Origin: Hyparrhenia diplandra
Taxonomy: Eukaryota; Streptophyta; Magnoliopsida; Poales; Poaceae
Assembly: GCA_015847255.1 (NCBI GenBank)
Contig: JADLZK010006512.1
Coordinates: forward strand, 141,501 to 205,500
Direction of reading: 5' to 3'
DNA length: 64,000 nt
Shown piece after piece: positions 22,092 to 32,900 of this stretch (position 1 is the stretch's first letter; every line of letters starts with the position of its first letter). The position numbers and the translations under genes were made by a program. A model generated the notes under the pieces. The model was not told where the DNA came from and did not search any database. It was given only the letters and a program-made list of their open reading frames with translations.

Positions 22092-22814
22092 GGGGGAGCG
22101 GGATGGGGTGGGGAGTGGGAGGGTGGGTGGAGATGGGAACGGGAACGGGAGGGGGGAGGAAGGAGCGGCTGCGGTTTTGTTGCCTCTGTTTTGTTTTAAA
22201 AAACCAAGGATGGAGGCGACGAGACGACGGGGCTTTGCTCAATTGCGGCTCGCTTTTTCCCTTTTTGGAGGAGGGGGGGGGGAGCACAGCGCAGCGCAGC
22301 GCAACGCAACACAAACTGGTGCGTTGGAGATAAGAACGAAGGAACAAGAGGACAGATAAAGCCAATTGTGTTTTTCGCTGAAAAAAAAAAAAAACTGGAG
22401 CCTTGCGTTGTGTTATGTCAGTTAGAGAGTGGGCCTCCCTAATTGGGCTAGGCCCAAACAAAGCGCTCCTCGGATTGGGCCTATATCATGTTTCGTCCTT
22501 ATTGGACCGAGATTACCGTCCCAACAGGCAGGCCATTCCGCCCCAGAATGAAGTCCATCCATGGGCTAAGGCTGCGAGCGGTTTCCATTCCGTTGGCTTT
22601 TGCGCCGCCCGCTGGAAGTGGAACAGAGGATCTTGTGTGCCTGCTGCCGTGTCGGCCACAGCAAGCGCATCCATCCAATCCTCCACCCAACGCCGCCCCT
22701 GCCCCGTGTTTGTCAACTTTTCTCGCGCGCGTTCGGGATCAACTTCTTGTTAGGTTCTTATTAGGGCTACCAAAATGAGCTGATTTAGAATGGGAAGTAA
22801 TCAATTACTGTTCT
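22092..22814. promoter_or_regulatory. Upstream region of the 14-3-3 gene
   Basis: GC-rich leader sequence next to the start codon gives way to a G-run (about 22268-22280), a short gcgca-type repeat (22288-22308) and an A-run near 22381-22394. No clear TATA box was identified. The far end carries one target-site copy (22799-22814) for the neighbouring LINE. Confidence 0.4.
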
Positions 22815-24741
22815 TCTCACGGAGGTCATCGAGCACGCAGGCTTTCCACGCGATGGCGGGGACTGGATCTCCGCTCTACTCTCCACGGCCCGCCAGCACC
22901 AAGGTCCTCGTCAATGGGCGCCCGGTCGCCGCTTACGCGCCACGCCCGGGCGACCCCTCTCCCCTTCTGTTCATCATCGTCATGGAGGTCCTCAACTCCC
23001 TCATCGCGGGGGGCCAAGAGGGCGGCATGCTTTCGCCTGTGCCGCGGCGTGTCGGCAAGTGCGGGACCTCCATCTATGCCGATGACTTGGTCGTCATCCT
23101 TCCCCCCCCACTCGACTTCTCTGCATTGCGCCGTGTCTTGGACCTCTTCGCAGGGGGCCTCGGGCATCGCAACCAACCTAGACAAGTGTGTCATCACTTG
23201 ATCCATTTGCAAACGAGGCCATCGGAGTGCACGGAGTCTTCCCTGCCGTCGTCGGGACTTCCCGGTCACCTACAGGGGGTCCCTCTCTCGGTCGACCTGG
23301 TCAGGCGGGACGTTGAGCGGCGCATCGTCGGCCGGGTGGCGGCACACATCCGGCTTTGGAAAGGCGACGTCTGACCAAAGGCGGACGGGAAGAGGCGCTC
23401 TCTCGGACCACCCTCTCGGCCATGCGTCCCATCTCATCTCCATTGCGCGCACTCGGCTTGGGCCTTGGCGAGATCGACTCGCGCCACGCGGGCCTTCCTA
23501 TGGGCGGCGCGGAGGGCGGTGCGGCGGGCAAGTGCATGGTGGCATGGCCCGGTCTCGCGCACCTCGCGATCTGGGCGGCCTCGGGCCACGGATCTCGGGG
23601 TCGGGGGGCTTCGCCCTCCCGGCTTCGGCCCAGGGTGGCGGCGCCGTGGCGGCCGGACCTCCCCAGGTTGGCCTCGTCCGCGGACCAGCGCGCCGTCCAG
23701 CGGATGTTCCGCGCCTCGACATACTTCCCGGTTGGGGGCGGCCGCCGAGCCATCTTCAGGGGCGGATAGGTGGGCGGCGGTGCCATCTGCGACCGCGCAC
23801 CTTTTCGGCCCGGTTAGGCGCCGCGGTGCACCGTCCGCGGGCTTCTGAGGACTCGGCTTGGTTGCACGACATCCATGGCCCCCCCGGCGCCGTCCTGACG
23901 AACTCCTCTCCCTCACCGCCGCCTCGTGGGTGTCACGGCCACGGAGGGACACCGGACCGGCTCGTGTGGCGTTAATCCCACTGGTGGCCAATTCTCCTCC
24001 TCCCCTCGGCCGGGCTTTCTTCCATGGCCCGCACCGGACTCGCCCCAGGCGGCGAGGTGTGGGCGCCTTCGCCCCCAAAGGTCAAGTTCTTTCTGGCTAG
24101 CGCTACATGGCCGGCCATGGATCGGCTGAGACGGCGGCACCGGCATGGCCTACAGGCGTCGGCCACCTGTGTGCTCTGTGGACAGGATGACGAGACCATC
24201 GACCACCTACTCGCTTCCTGTGTCTACTCCAGATCGTCGGCGGGCGACACACGGGTCGGGATCGGCCACCTCGGGCCTCAGGCAGACGACGCCTCCTTCA
24301 TCGACTGGTGGCTCAAGGTCCGGGCGCTCGCTCCGCATGACCTTCGCAGGGCCTTCGACTCCCTCGTCCTCCCTCCCTCTTGGATGCTTTGGAAGGAGAG
24401 GAATAGGCGCTGCCGATGGCGCCGACCTCTCCACCCCGGCGATCTTGGGGCTCATCCACGGCGAGGCTCGGGCTTGGGTGGAGGCGGCTTTGAGGGCCTT
24501 GCGCCGGTGCTTCACACCTTGGCGACGGGATAGCCGGCTAGTGGTCCACCTTCTTTGTCGCAACATTAGTTCACTTTAGAGTTACAACCCTCTAAGCTCC
24601 ACCGTCGTAGCCGGTGCTTTGTGTTAGTGTGCCCCGCCTTGTTAGCGCCCGTGCATCTCGCTAGGGCGCGCGCAAGGTTGTAAACATACATTCCTTTTTC
24701 TTTTAATGCAGAACGGGCCAAAGTGCCTGGTTTCGAAAAAA
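22815..24741 (+). mobile_element. 5'-truncated LINE (non-LTR retrotransposon), GC-rich family
   Basis: Target duplications of about 16 bp flank it: aatcaattactgttct (22799-22814) and aatcaataactgttct (24742-24757), one mismatch. The left end begins inside the reverse transcriptase. RT motifs GDPSPLLF (about 22950) and YADDLVV (about 23074) are visible. A zinc-binding reverse-transcriptase-associated domain follows at about 24060-24225 (CVLCGQDDETIDHLLASC). The frame shifts repeatedly, so it is dead. The 3' UTR ends ggtttcg plus an A-run. The first part of the element, including the endonuclease, is missing. Confidence 0.85.
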
Positions 24742-24757
24742 AATCAATAACTGTTCT

Positions 24758-25360
24758 ATATATATGGATCGAAATGTGGCTTACACCTCGCAGATTCTAC
24801 TACTACAAACTAGATACTATAAGTTATGTTAATCCTTGTACAACTTATAGTTTGTTTGTACATTTGTGTGGCATCTTCATCTGTCAACACAACAACCTAA
24901 ACTAAACAATAAAAAGAATACTACTCTATCTATTCGTTCGTCTTAAAACAATTATTGCATAATATCTTGCTTGTCAAAACACAGCCAAATCTTTTCATGG
25001 CTTATAATTTGGAATGGAGGGACACACGTAGAAAGATGGATACGTACGACGACGTCAGATTTGAAAATTAAAACGGATGGAGGTATATGGATAGAGTAGG
25101 AACCATGGGATAAAGTGAAATCGACGGACGGTCATCGATACCAACGGCAAGAACACGCACGTATTGCGCATCGTGCATTACATCTATGCATTTTTTCTAC
25201 ATATATGCATTTTATCCTATTTTTGTGTGTGTGTTTGAAAAGCCCCGAAGGTTTATGTATTTTTATTTATGGCAATATCCTGAATATGAGCTTGAGTGTA
25301 TGGTACACATTTTTTCTTGCTATTAAAAATAACCTGAAGTTAAATATAATAGTAGGAAGT
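24758..25360. other. AT-rich intergenic DNA
   Basis: No gene or element ends are visible. Small ORFs (for example 25115-25420) have no supporting features. Confidence 0.4.
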
Positions 25361-25636
25361 GGTCACTACTGGAATCCTCCTATTTCCCTAGGGTTATTTT
25401 GTTTCCCTAGGGTTAAATGACTCCTCTAGGGAAAGCTTTATTTCCCTAGGGTTTTGGTTTTGAACCCTAGGGAAACCGTGTAATATTTCCCTAGGAACTT
25501 CAACAATGCCCTAGGGAACCCAATATTTTTCAGCTCCGCCGCTTGCTCCCGCCATCGGACCATCTTTGGTGCGCTAGACGAGAGAAGGAAAAAAAATCCC
25601 CACCGCCCTCCTACTGCCGTCCTCCCCAGTATATTA

Positions 25637-25669
<33 letters not shown>

Positions 25670-26406
25670 ATATCCCCACCGGCCTCCTCCGCCGCTCGCG
25701 AGACACGTAAACGCGCCGCCGCCACTCGCCGCTCACGAAGCCCTCCTCCACGCGCCCCGTCCTCCCTTTCGGCGGCGGCGGGCGAGCCAGGCCTACGCTC
25801 CACCGCCCTACGCTTACGCCGTGGCCGCCCGCCATGAAGCCCCTAAGCGAGTTGAGGAGAAGCCATGCTAATGCGGCGGCTAGGCGTCAACGTCAGAGGA
25901 GGTGAGTTGTAGCATACATCCCTTAGTATGCATCTTAGTGCCAGTCCACCTACCTTCTAATTTGGTGAATCATATAAAAACTGAACTATAGCAAGTTGCT
26001 TTCCCACAAATGAATATACGCCGCCACTGCAGTTCCTTCTCCCCAGCTCCTCCTCCACGCCTCCAAAGCATATGTGGCCACATCAAGTCTAAATCCCTCT
26101 CTTGTCAATGTAAGTTTGATGATCATTATGCCTTTTTGGACCTTAAATTGGCATATCTTTGAGTTTTATAGTTATCCATGCTTATTATGTGAGCGTGTGC
26201 AAATTATCAATGAAAAAGCAAAACTTGTGTAACTACATTACCATTTCTATTTTTCTACTCTAATGAGACATAGAGGTAACTAGTGAATGGAAATATAATT
26301 GTTATCATTGCTAATCTAGTGCGTTCTCATTTGTATAATTGCATAGCAGGTTGGTACATTTGGAATATCATTTGGAATGGAAAACTCGGAGAAAACATTG
26401 AGTAGG

Positions 26407-26800
26407 TGTCACCGACGCAGTACGCCATCGCACCCCGCAACGGCGGTGATCGATGACCCAGGGCGAGATGGCGGGGGAAGAGGCAAGCGTATCGAGAAAG
26501 CCAAGCTTGAAGTATCTTTGGACCCAATTGGAAGTAAGCGAGGATGAAGCCCATGAAGCAACAGGCCTTTTAGCTTTCTCGTTTTACAATTCGAGGCCCA
26601 TGTAGCGGGTTGATGGGGAATGCTTCGTGCTCCCTTTTTGTATTGCGTGAGAACCACGAAGAAGGATCGAATGGAACTTGAACACGAAACCGAGCCGTAG
26701 CGGCGTCGGGCGGCAGCTCTTGGCGGTGGGGAGTGTCAATTATCTCGTTCCTAGTATCCATCTATCCACCGCCAAGGTTGATCGGGGTAGGTAGGTTACA
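26407..26800 (+). repeat. 5' LTR of the chromovirus-type element
   Basis: It is a direct repeat of 31758-32151, starts TGTCACC and ends near GGTTACA. Several small indels and substitutions separate the two copies. Confidence 0.85.
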
Positions 26801-27045
26801 TCCGTATCGATTGCCAACGTTCCTCGGATTCCATCCCCACCAATTTCTCTCGCGACAAAAGGCTCTGGTGATTAGTCGAATTGGACTCGGTTGTTCGTCA
26901 ATTCGAGATCGATTCGCAATAAATCCATCCACCGTCGCGTGATTTGGGGTTTCGTTGTGCTCGCCGACACGGCGGCGGCACACCAATACCTCACAAGGAG
27001 ATCCATGGCGCCTCGGGCGACGGAGGGAGCAGCTAGGCCAAATCC

Positions 27046-30000
27046 TTGGGCCTCGACGAAGAACAACACCGACATCGGCGAGTTGAAGGCATCCATGAAG
27101 GAGATGCGAGGAGATGCGCACGAGATGCGTGCCCAGCGACCGAGGTGGACGGCCGCGTTGAGAAGCTGGAGTCTCTCGTCGACGACCTGGGGACCAAGCT
27201 CGACAAGGTGCTCGGCGGAATTCCCCAAGCAGAACCCCTTCAAGAAGACCGCGGCGTCACCATCGCTTCATCGTCGGCTACGGAGGATCACCGGCTACCT
27301 CCACGGCCGGAGGCATCGGACTCCGTCGTGCTGAAGTCGACCCCGAGGGCGATGCACAGGCCACATGGCCACGCGATCGATGCTGGTCATGGGGTGGTGT
27401 ACACCGCCACCCCAGGCCACCAACACATGTCGGGTCTTGATTTGGATCTCAACAACTCCCAATTATATCATGTCCGGAATCCACCATTCATACCTGTTGA
27501 TCACACTGCTAGATCTAACCATAACCCAGCTATGCCTGATTTTCCTTTTCCCAAGTTTGATGGATCACAGCCAAAACTGTGGTTGAAAAACTATGAAACC
27601 TTCTTTGATGTTTATGAAGTTAAACCACCAGTTTGGGTTAAGTATGCCACCATGAACCTCACTGGATCAGCAGGCCTTTGGTATCAACTTAACCAAACAT
27701 AGCTGTTAACTATGACTGGTCCCAATTTGTCGATGCTATCCATGCCAAATTTCATAAGGATGAACATAATCATCTTATCAGACACTTCTTTCATCTAAAC
27801 CAAACCCATAGTGTGGATGAGTACACCTCCAATTTCTGTGATCTAGTACATCAACTCCTAGCCCATGACCCAAACCTACCAATGTACGTAATCACCAATC
27901 GATTTGTTGATGGCTTAAAGAAAGAGATTAAATCTGTTGTGATTATGCATAAGCCCAAGGATCCGGATTACGCTAGTTCTTTGGCTCTTTTACAGGAGGA
28001 AGCACTACTGGGCATCAATTCCGATTACAAGAAAATGGAATCATGGTATTCTAAGAAGACAAGTCATGATGATATCAAGACCCATGGGGTGGGTACTAGT
28101 TACCAACCAAGGTATTCTCCAAGCCCCGGTGATGATAAGCAAAAAGCTCCTGCGGCAAAATCTATCGAAGACAAACTTATGGCTCTTAAAAGATTTAGAA
28201 GAGCAAAGGGTCTTTGCTTCAAATGTGGTGAGAAGTGGACTCTGGTCATATTTGTCGAGAATGTTTCTTTGAATGCTATGGAAGAGGTCCGGGCTTCTCG
28301 CCTCCCGATCTGTTGAACAAACAACTTTGCACAAATTGAGTCTCGATACATCGATGATGATGAGTTGATGAGTCTATCTCTTCAAGCAATGAAAGGCCTC
28401 GATAATCATGATCTGGTCGGACTCGGGGTTTTGTGGATACACATGAAGCTTTCATGCTAGTAGATTCTCGAAGTACACATTGTTTTTCGAGTGAAGCCTT
28501 GGTCGCCAAGTTACCTGGTAAAGTACCTCTGGCTAAATCTGTCAATGTTACAGTAGCAAATGGTGGTATTTTACACTGTACTCAAGAAATTCCTGATCAA
28601 GTCTGGTTTATCCAAGGGGTCACATTCAAAACTACATTTAAGATCATACCACTAGACACATATGATGCTGTACTTGGTATTGATTGGTTGGGTAGTATAA
28701 GTCCTATGAATGTCCACTGGACTGATAAGTGGTTTCAGATAGAGCATGAAGGCAAGCTGGTCAAGATAAATGGTATTACATCAAAAGTGGTCATGGGACC
28801 AACCATTGATGCTTGTCAGTTAGATGCTTTAGTGAAACAAGATGCTATACTACATTGTATTCAATTAAATGCGTGGAGGACAGTTCTTCAAAATCAGTTT
28901 CTCGGATCCTCTTCACCCTGATATTCAGGCTTTGGTGGACAAGTATTCAGCATTGTTTCAACCATTACCTGGCTTGCCACCAAGAAGAACTGGTGATCAT
29001 AAAATCCTTCTAATACCAGGAGCAACACCATTTCGACTGAGACCATATAGATACAACCCATTTCAGAAAGATGAAATAGAGAAGCAAATTACTGAAATGT
29101 TGACCAAAGGGTTCATCAAACCTAGCACGGCCCCTTTTCTTCACGAAGATTGTTAGTTAAGAAAAATACAGGAGACTGGAGATTGTGTGTGGACTACAGG
29201 AGATTGAATGCAGTTACTGTAAAGAACAAGTACCCCTTACCAGTCATTGATGAATTATTGGATGAGTTATATGGAGCTCAGTGGTTCACATCTCTTGATT
29301 TGTGCTCTGGATTTCATCAGATTAGGATGGCAGAGGGTGATGAATACAAACAGCATTTTAGACACATAATGGCCATTTTGAATATCAAAGTAACGCCATA
29401 TGGTGTGATTTGGAGGACCACCAATATTTCGGGGAGGTCATGAATAACATCCTTGGACCAATTTTGAGAAAATTTATTGTTGTCTTCATAGATGATGTAC
29501 TCATATATAGCAAGAGTTGGCAAGAGCATTTGCTACATGTAGAAGAAGTTTTCCAATTACTGCTCCAAAATCAGCTATATGTGAAATTGTCCAAATGCTC
29601 CTTTGCTAAGCAAGAGCTCAATTATTTGGGACATGTTATCAGTCCAGTAGGAGTATCCACTGACCCTAAGAAAGTACAGATCATAGTGGATTGGCCTCCA
29701 CCAACCAATGTAAAAGAGTTAAGAAGCTTTCTAGGCATGTCAGGCTATTACAGGAAATATGTCAGAAATTATGGGTTATTGGCTAAGCCCTTAACCAATC
29801 TGCTCAAGAAGGGTGAACTTTATGTGTGGACATCTCGAGTCCCAAGCATCATTTCAAGCACTCAAAACTGCTCTAGCTGCTCTGTCTTGAATTTGCGGAC
29901 TTCTCCAAAACATTTGAAATAGAAACGGATGCCTCTGACAAAGGAATTGGAGCTGTTCTGCAACAAAATGGCCATCCACTGGCTTATGTCAGCAAAGCTT

Positions 30001-31886
30001 TAGGACCAAAAGCTCAAGGACTTTCAACATATGAGAAAGAATGCTACGCAATTCTAATGACCATTGATTATTGGAGACCTTATTTGCTGAATTCTGAATT
30101 TATTATTAAAAGCAGACCGTAAAAAAAGCGATACATCTTGATGATCGAGACTCACCACACCATGGCAACATAAAGCCCTTACCAAGCTTCTGGGTCTGCA
30201 ATACAAAATTGTGTATAAGCAAGGTAAAGAAAACAAAGTGGCAGATGCATTATCAAGAACAAATCATGCAGAACCTTTGGAACTCAATCTTTGGTTCGTG
30301 GTCACATCCCCCGGGCTTTATCTTTACAACAGGCATACAAAGAGGATCCCGAAGCAGTTAAACTCCTGCAAGAACTTTCTCTTCACTCACCTTCTGGACA
30401 TTATACTCTTTTTAGAGGGCTCATTTATTACAAATCCAGAATTTGGGTTGGCAACTCAGTGGGTATTCAGCAACAAGTTCTTCGAGGCAATGTATGCCGC
30501 CCCTGTAGGGAGGTCATTCAGGATATGAGGCAACTTATCATAGAGTTAAGAAACTCTTTGCTTGGCCACAACTCAAATTATCAGTTAAGGAGTTTGTAGC
30601 TCAATGTGCCATCTGTCAACAAGCAAAAACAGAAAGAGTAGCAACTCCTGGCCTCTTATCTCCACTGCCTGTACCTGATGCATCATGGAAATGCATTACA
30701 ATGGATTTCATTGATAATCTTCCTAAATCTAAGAGTTATACTTGCATACTGGTCATTGTTGACAGATTTACTAAGTATGCACATTTCATACCATTGACTC
30801 ATCCATTTACAGCTTTGGGGGTAGCTCTTACTCTATTGGATACTGTCTTCAAAATACATGGTCTGCCTTGCTCAATCACATCTGACAGAGACAGGATATT
30901 CACCAGCAAATTATGGAAGAAGCTATTCAAAATGTTTGGTACTGACTTGTACAGAAGTAGCTCATATCACCCTGAATCTGATGGCCAGACTGAAAGAGTG
31001 AATCAATGTCCGAAACCTATCTTAGGTGCTTTATACACTCTTGCCCACACAAATGGTCTTCCTGGTTGTCTCTTGCACAATACTGGTACAATACCTCCTA
31101 TCATTCCTCACTGGGTAAGACACCTTTCTATGTTTTGTTTGGGCATCACCCACACCAGCTGGGCATGGAACCACCTGGTAGTTCTAACATACCAGATCTT
31201 GATGACTGGCTGCAAGACGTAGAGAGGTTATGCAAACATTAGTGAAACAACATTTACTTCGTGCTCAGAAGAAAATGAAACATCAAGCTGACAAGAAACG
31301 TTCTTTTCGTGAGTTTACAGTCGGAGATATGGTCTATGTCAAGTTACAGCCATATGTTCAGACATCTCTGGCCAGTCGTTCTTCTAACAAGTTTTCCTTT
31401 AGGTTCTTTGGACCCTTCAAGATCACTGAAAAAGTCAATGATGTTGCTTATCGCTTGCAGTTGCCTTCCAGTTCCATGATCTGTCCTGTGTTTCATGTCT
31501 CCTTGCTGAAAAGAGCTATCTCAAGACCTGATCTAATCAGTACTGAATTACCAGATGTGACTGAATACTTTCAGGTGCCTGATGCCATACTTGATCGACG
31601 CATTCATGTCCATAATGGTGCTGCTATACCACAGGTACTTGTCAAGTGGTCTAATCTGCCCCGTGATCTGGCAAGCTGGGAAGATGAACAAGCTCTCCGT
31701 CAAGAGTTTCCCCAGGCTCCGCCTTGGGGTCAAGCCGTGCTTCAAGGGGGGGGGGGATGTCACCGACGCAGTGCGCCCATCGCAACCCCGGCGGCGGTGA
31801 TCCCCGATGACCCAGGCAAGATGGCGGGAAGAGGCAAGCGTATCAGAAAGCCAAGCTTGAAGTATGCTGGACCCAATTGGAAGTAA
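27046..31886 (+). pseudogene. Broken gag-pol of the chromovirus-type element
   Basis: Successive fragments in different frames carry gag (27400-28300, ending in a CCHC-like zinc-knuckle start, CFKCG), an aspartic protease region (28433 on, where the usual DSGST reads DSRST), reverse transcriptase (29150-29850, with FIDDVL at about 29485), RNase H (29920-30240), integrase (30600-31200) and a C-terminal chromodomain-like segment (VLVKWSNLP, then SWED). Stops and frame changes occur between most domains, so no intact polyprotein exists. The last open frame runs into the 3' LTR and stops at 31884-31886. Confidence 0.85.
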
Positions 31887-32151
31887 GCGAGGATGAAGCC
31901 CATGAAGCAACAGGCCTTTTAGCTTTCTCATTTTACAATTTAGGCCCATGTAACGGGTTGACAGGGAATGCTTCGTGCTCCCTTTTGTATTGCGTGAGAA
32001 CCACGAAGAAGGATCGAACTGGAACTTGAACCTGAAACCGAGCCGTAGCGGCGTCGGCGGCGAGCTCTTGGCCGGTGGCCGGAGTGTCGATTATCTCGTT
32101 CCTAGTATCCATCTATCCACTATCAAGGTTGATCGGGGTAGGTAGGTTCTG
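31758..32151 (+). repeat. 3' LTR of the chromovirus-type element
   Basis: It begins directly after the G-run polypurine tract and repeats the 5' LTR. Its first 129 bases also encode the end of the pol frame, with a basic tail (RGKRIRKPSLKY). Confidence 0.85.
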
Positions 32152-32900
32152 ATAGGATCGCTTATGGAGGCTATCGTTGTCATGTGAATGCCACAAGTGG
32201 TGCGGGTACATACTCTCTCGAGATGACAATGAATTTCCAATGCTTTGAAATGTATTGTAAGGGATCGGATGCATAGAACCCGCTATGACATTGGTGTTCT
32301 CACTTTTGATTATTTGGCCATTTTGGCGGGCTTTTGGCTACTCAGAGTGTAGTAGTGTTGGTCATTGCCTACAGGATCTGCTACTAGTTATCTACCAGGT
32401 TGCAATATGCACCATAGTGTAGTAGTGTTTAGTAATTTTGATGCCACAAAGTGGTGTTTATGTTAGATTGTAACGAGATATTGCAACTTAAGTCAATATG
32501 TATTAATGGATGTTTATTGATGGAAAGAGATGAGACAATGCGTGTGTCCTCGTGATATTTTAAATTTGTATTTAATTCAAAATTTAAATTTGAATTCAAA
32601 TATATATTGTTCATCCTCTACATATAATGTTCCCTATAAAACACAACCCTAGGGAAATCACCTTTACACGTGTGCTTCAAGGACATGTCAGCGTATTTCC
32701 CTAGGGGTGAAATCACCCTAGGGAACATATTTCCCTAGGTTTTTCTAAGGAACCCTAGGGCACTCATCGATTTCCCGTGAAATTAGTCCCCTGGGGACAA
32801 CCTCGGCGAATCCCCCTAGGGAAACCGATTTCCCTAGGGTATCTATGCCTTTCCCTAGGGTATTCGGCCCTAGGGAAACATGACGATTCTAGTAGTGGGT

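Larger units (their letters stand above)
26407..32151 (+). mobile_element. Ty3/Gypsy chromovirus-type retrotransposon inside the CACTA element
   Basis: Two LTRs of about 394 bp (26407-26800 and 31758-32151) start TGTCACCGACGC. The internal order is gag, protease, reverse transcriptase, RNase H, integrase, chromodomain-like tail, which is the Ty3/Gypsy order. A polypurine tract with an 11-base G-run precedes the 3' LTR at 31745-31757. The two LTRs differ at many positions, so the insertion is old. The 5-mers next to the ends (GTAGG left, ATAGG right) are a near-matching target duplication. Size (5.7 kb) and short LTRs resemble the Reina clade. That clade call is inference. Confidence 0.88.
25364..32897. 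mobile_element. Non-autonomous CACTA (En/Spm) transposon carrying a nested retroelement
   Basis: It starts CACTACTGGAAT at 25364 and ends ATTCTAGTAGTG at 32897, the CACTA inverted ends. It is flanked by GGT at 25361-25363 and 32898-32900, the 3-bp duplication typical of the superfamily. Both subterminal regions contain many copies of ttccctaggg in either direction (25380-25530 and 32645-32880), the presumed transposase-binding repeats. Without the retroelement the transposon is about 1.8 kb. It encodes no recognisable transposase. A short ORF beginning at 25833 (MKPLSELRRSHANAA) ends at a potential splice donor and may be a remnant of CACTA or captured sequence. Confidence 0.9.

Noticed and set aside
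21600..22461. ORFs on both strands over the 14-3-3 first exon
   Set aside because: They are frame shadows of GC-rich coding sequence. The 14-3-3 reading is supported by conserved motifs and splice sites.
25603..25660. Repeat array or CRISPR-like structure near the A-run
   Set aside because: It is only a simple A-rich tract inside the CACTA element. No direct repeat with spacers exists anywhere in the window.
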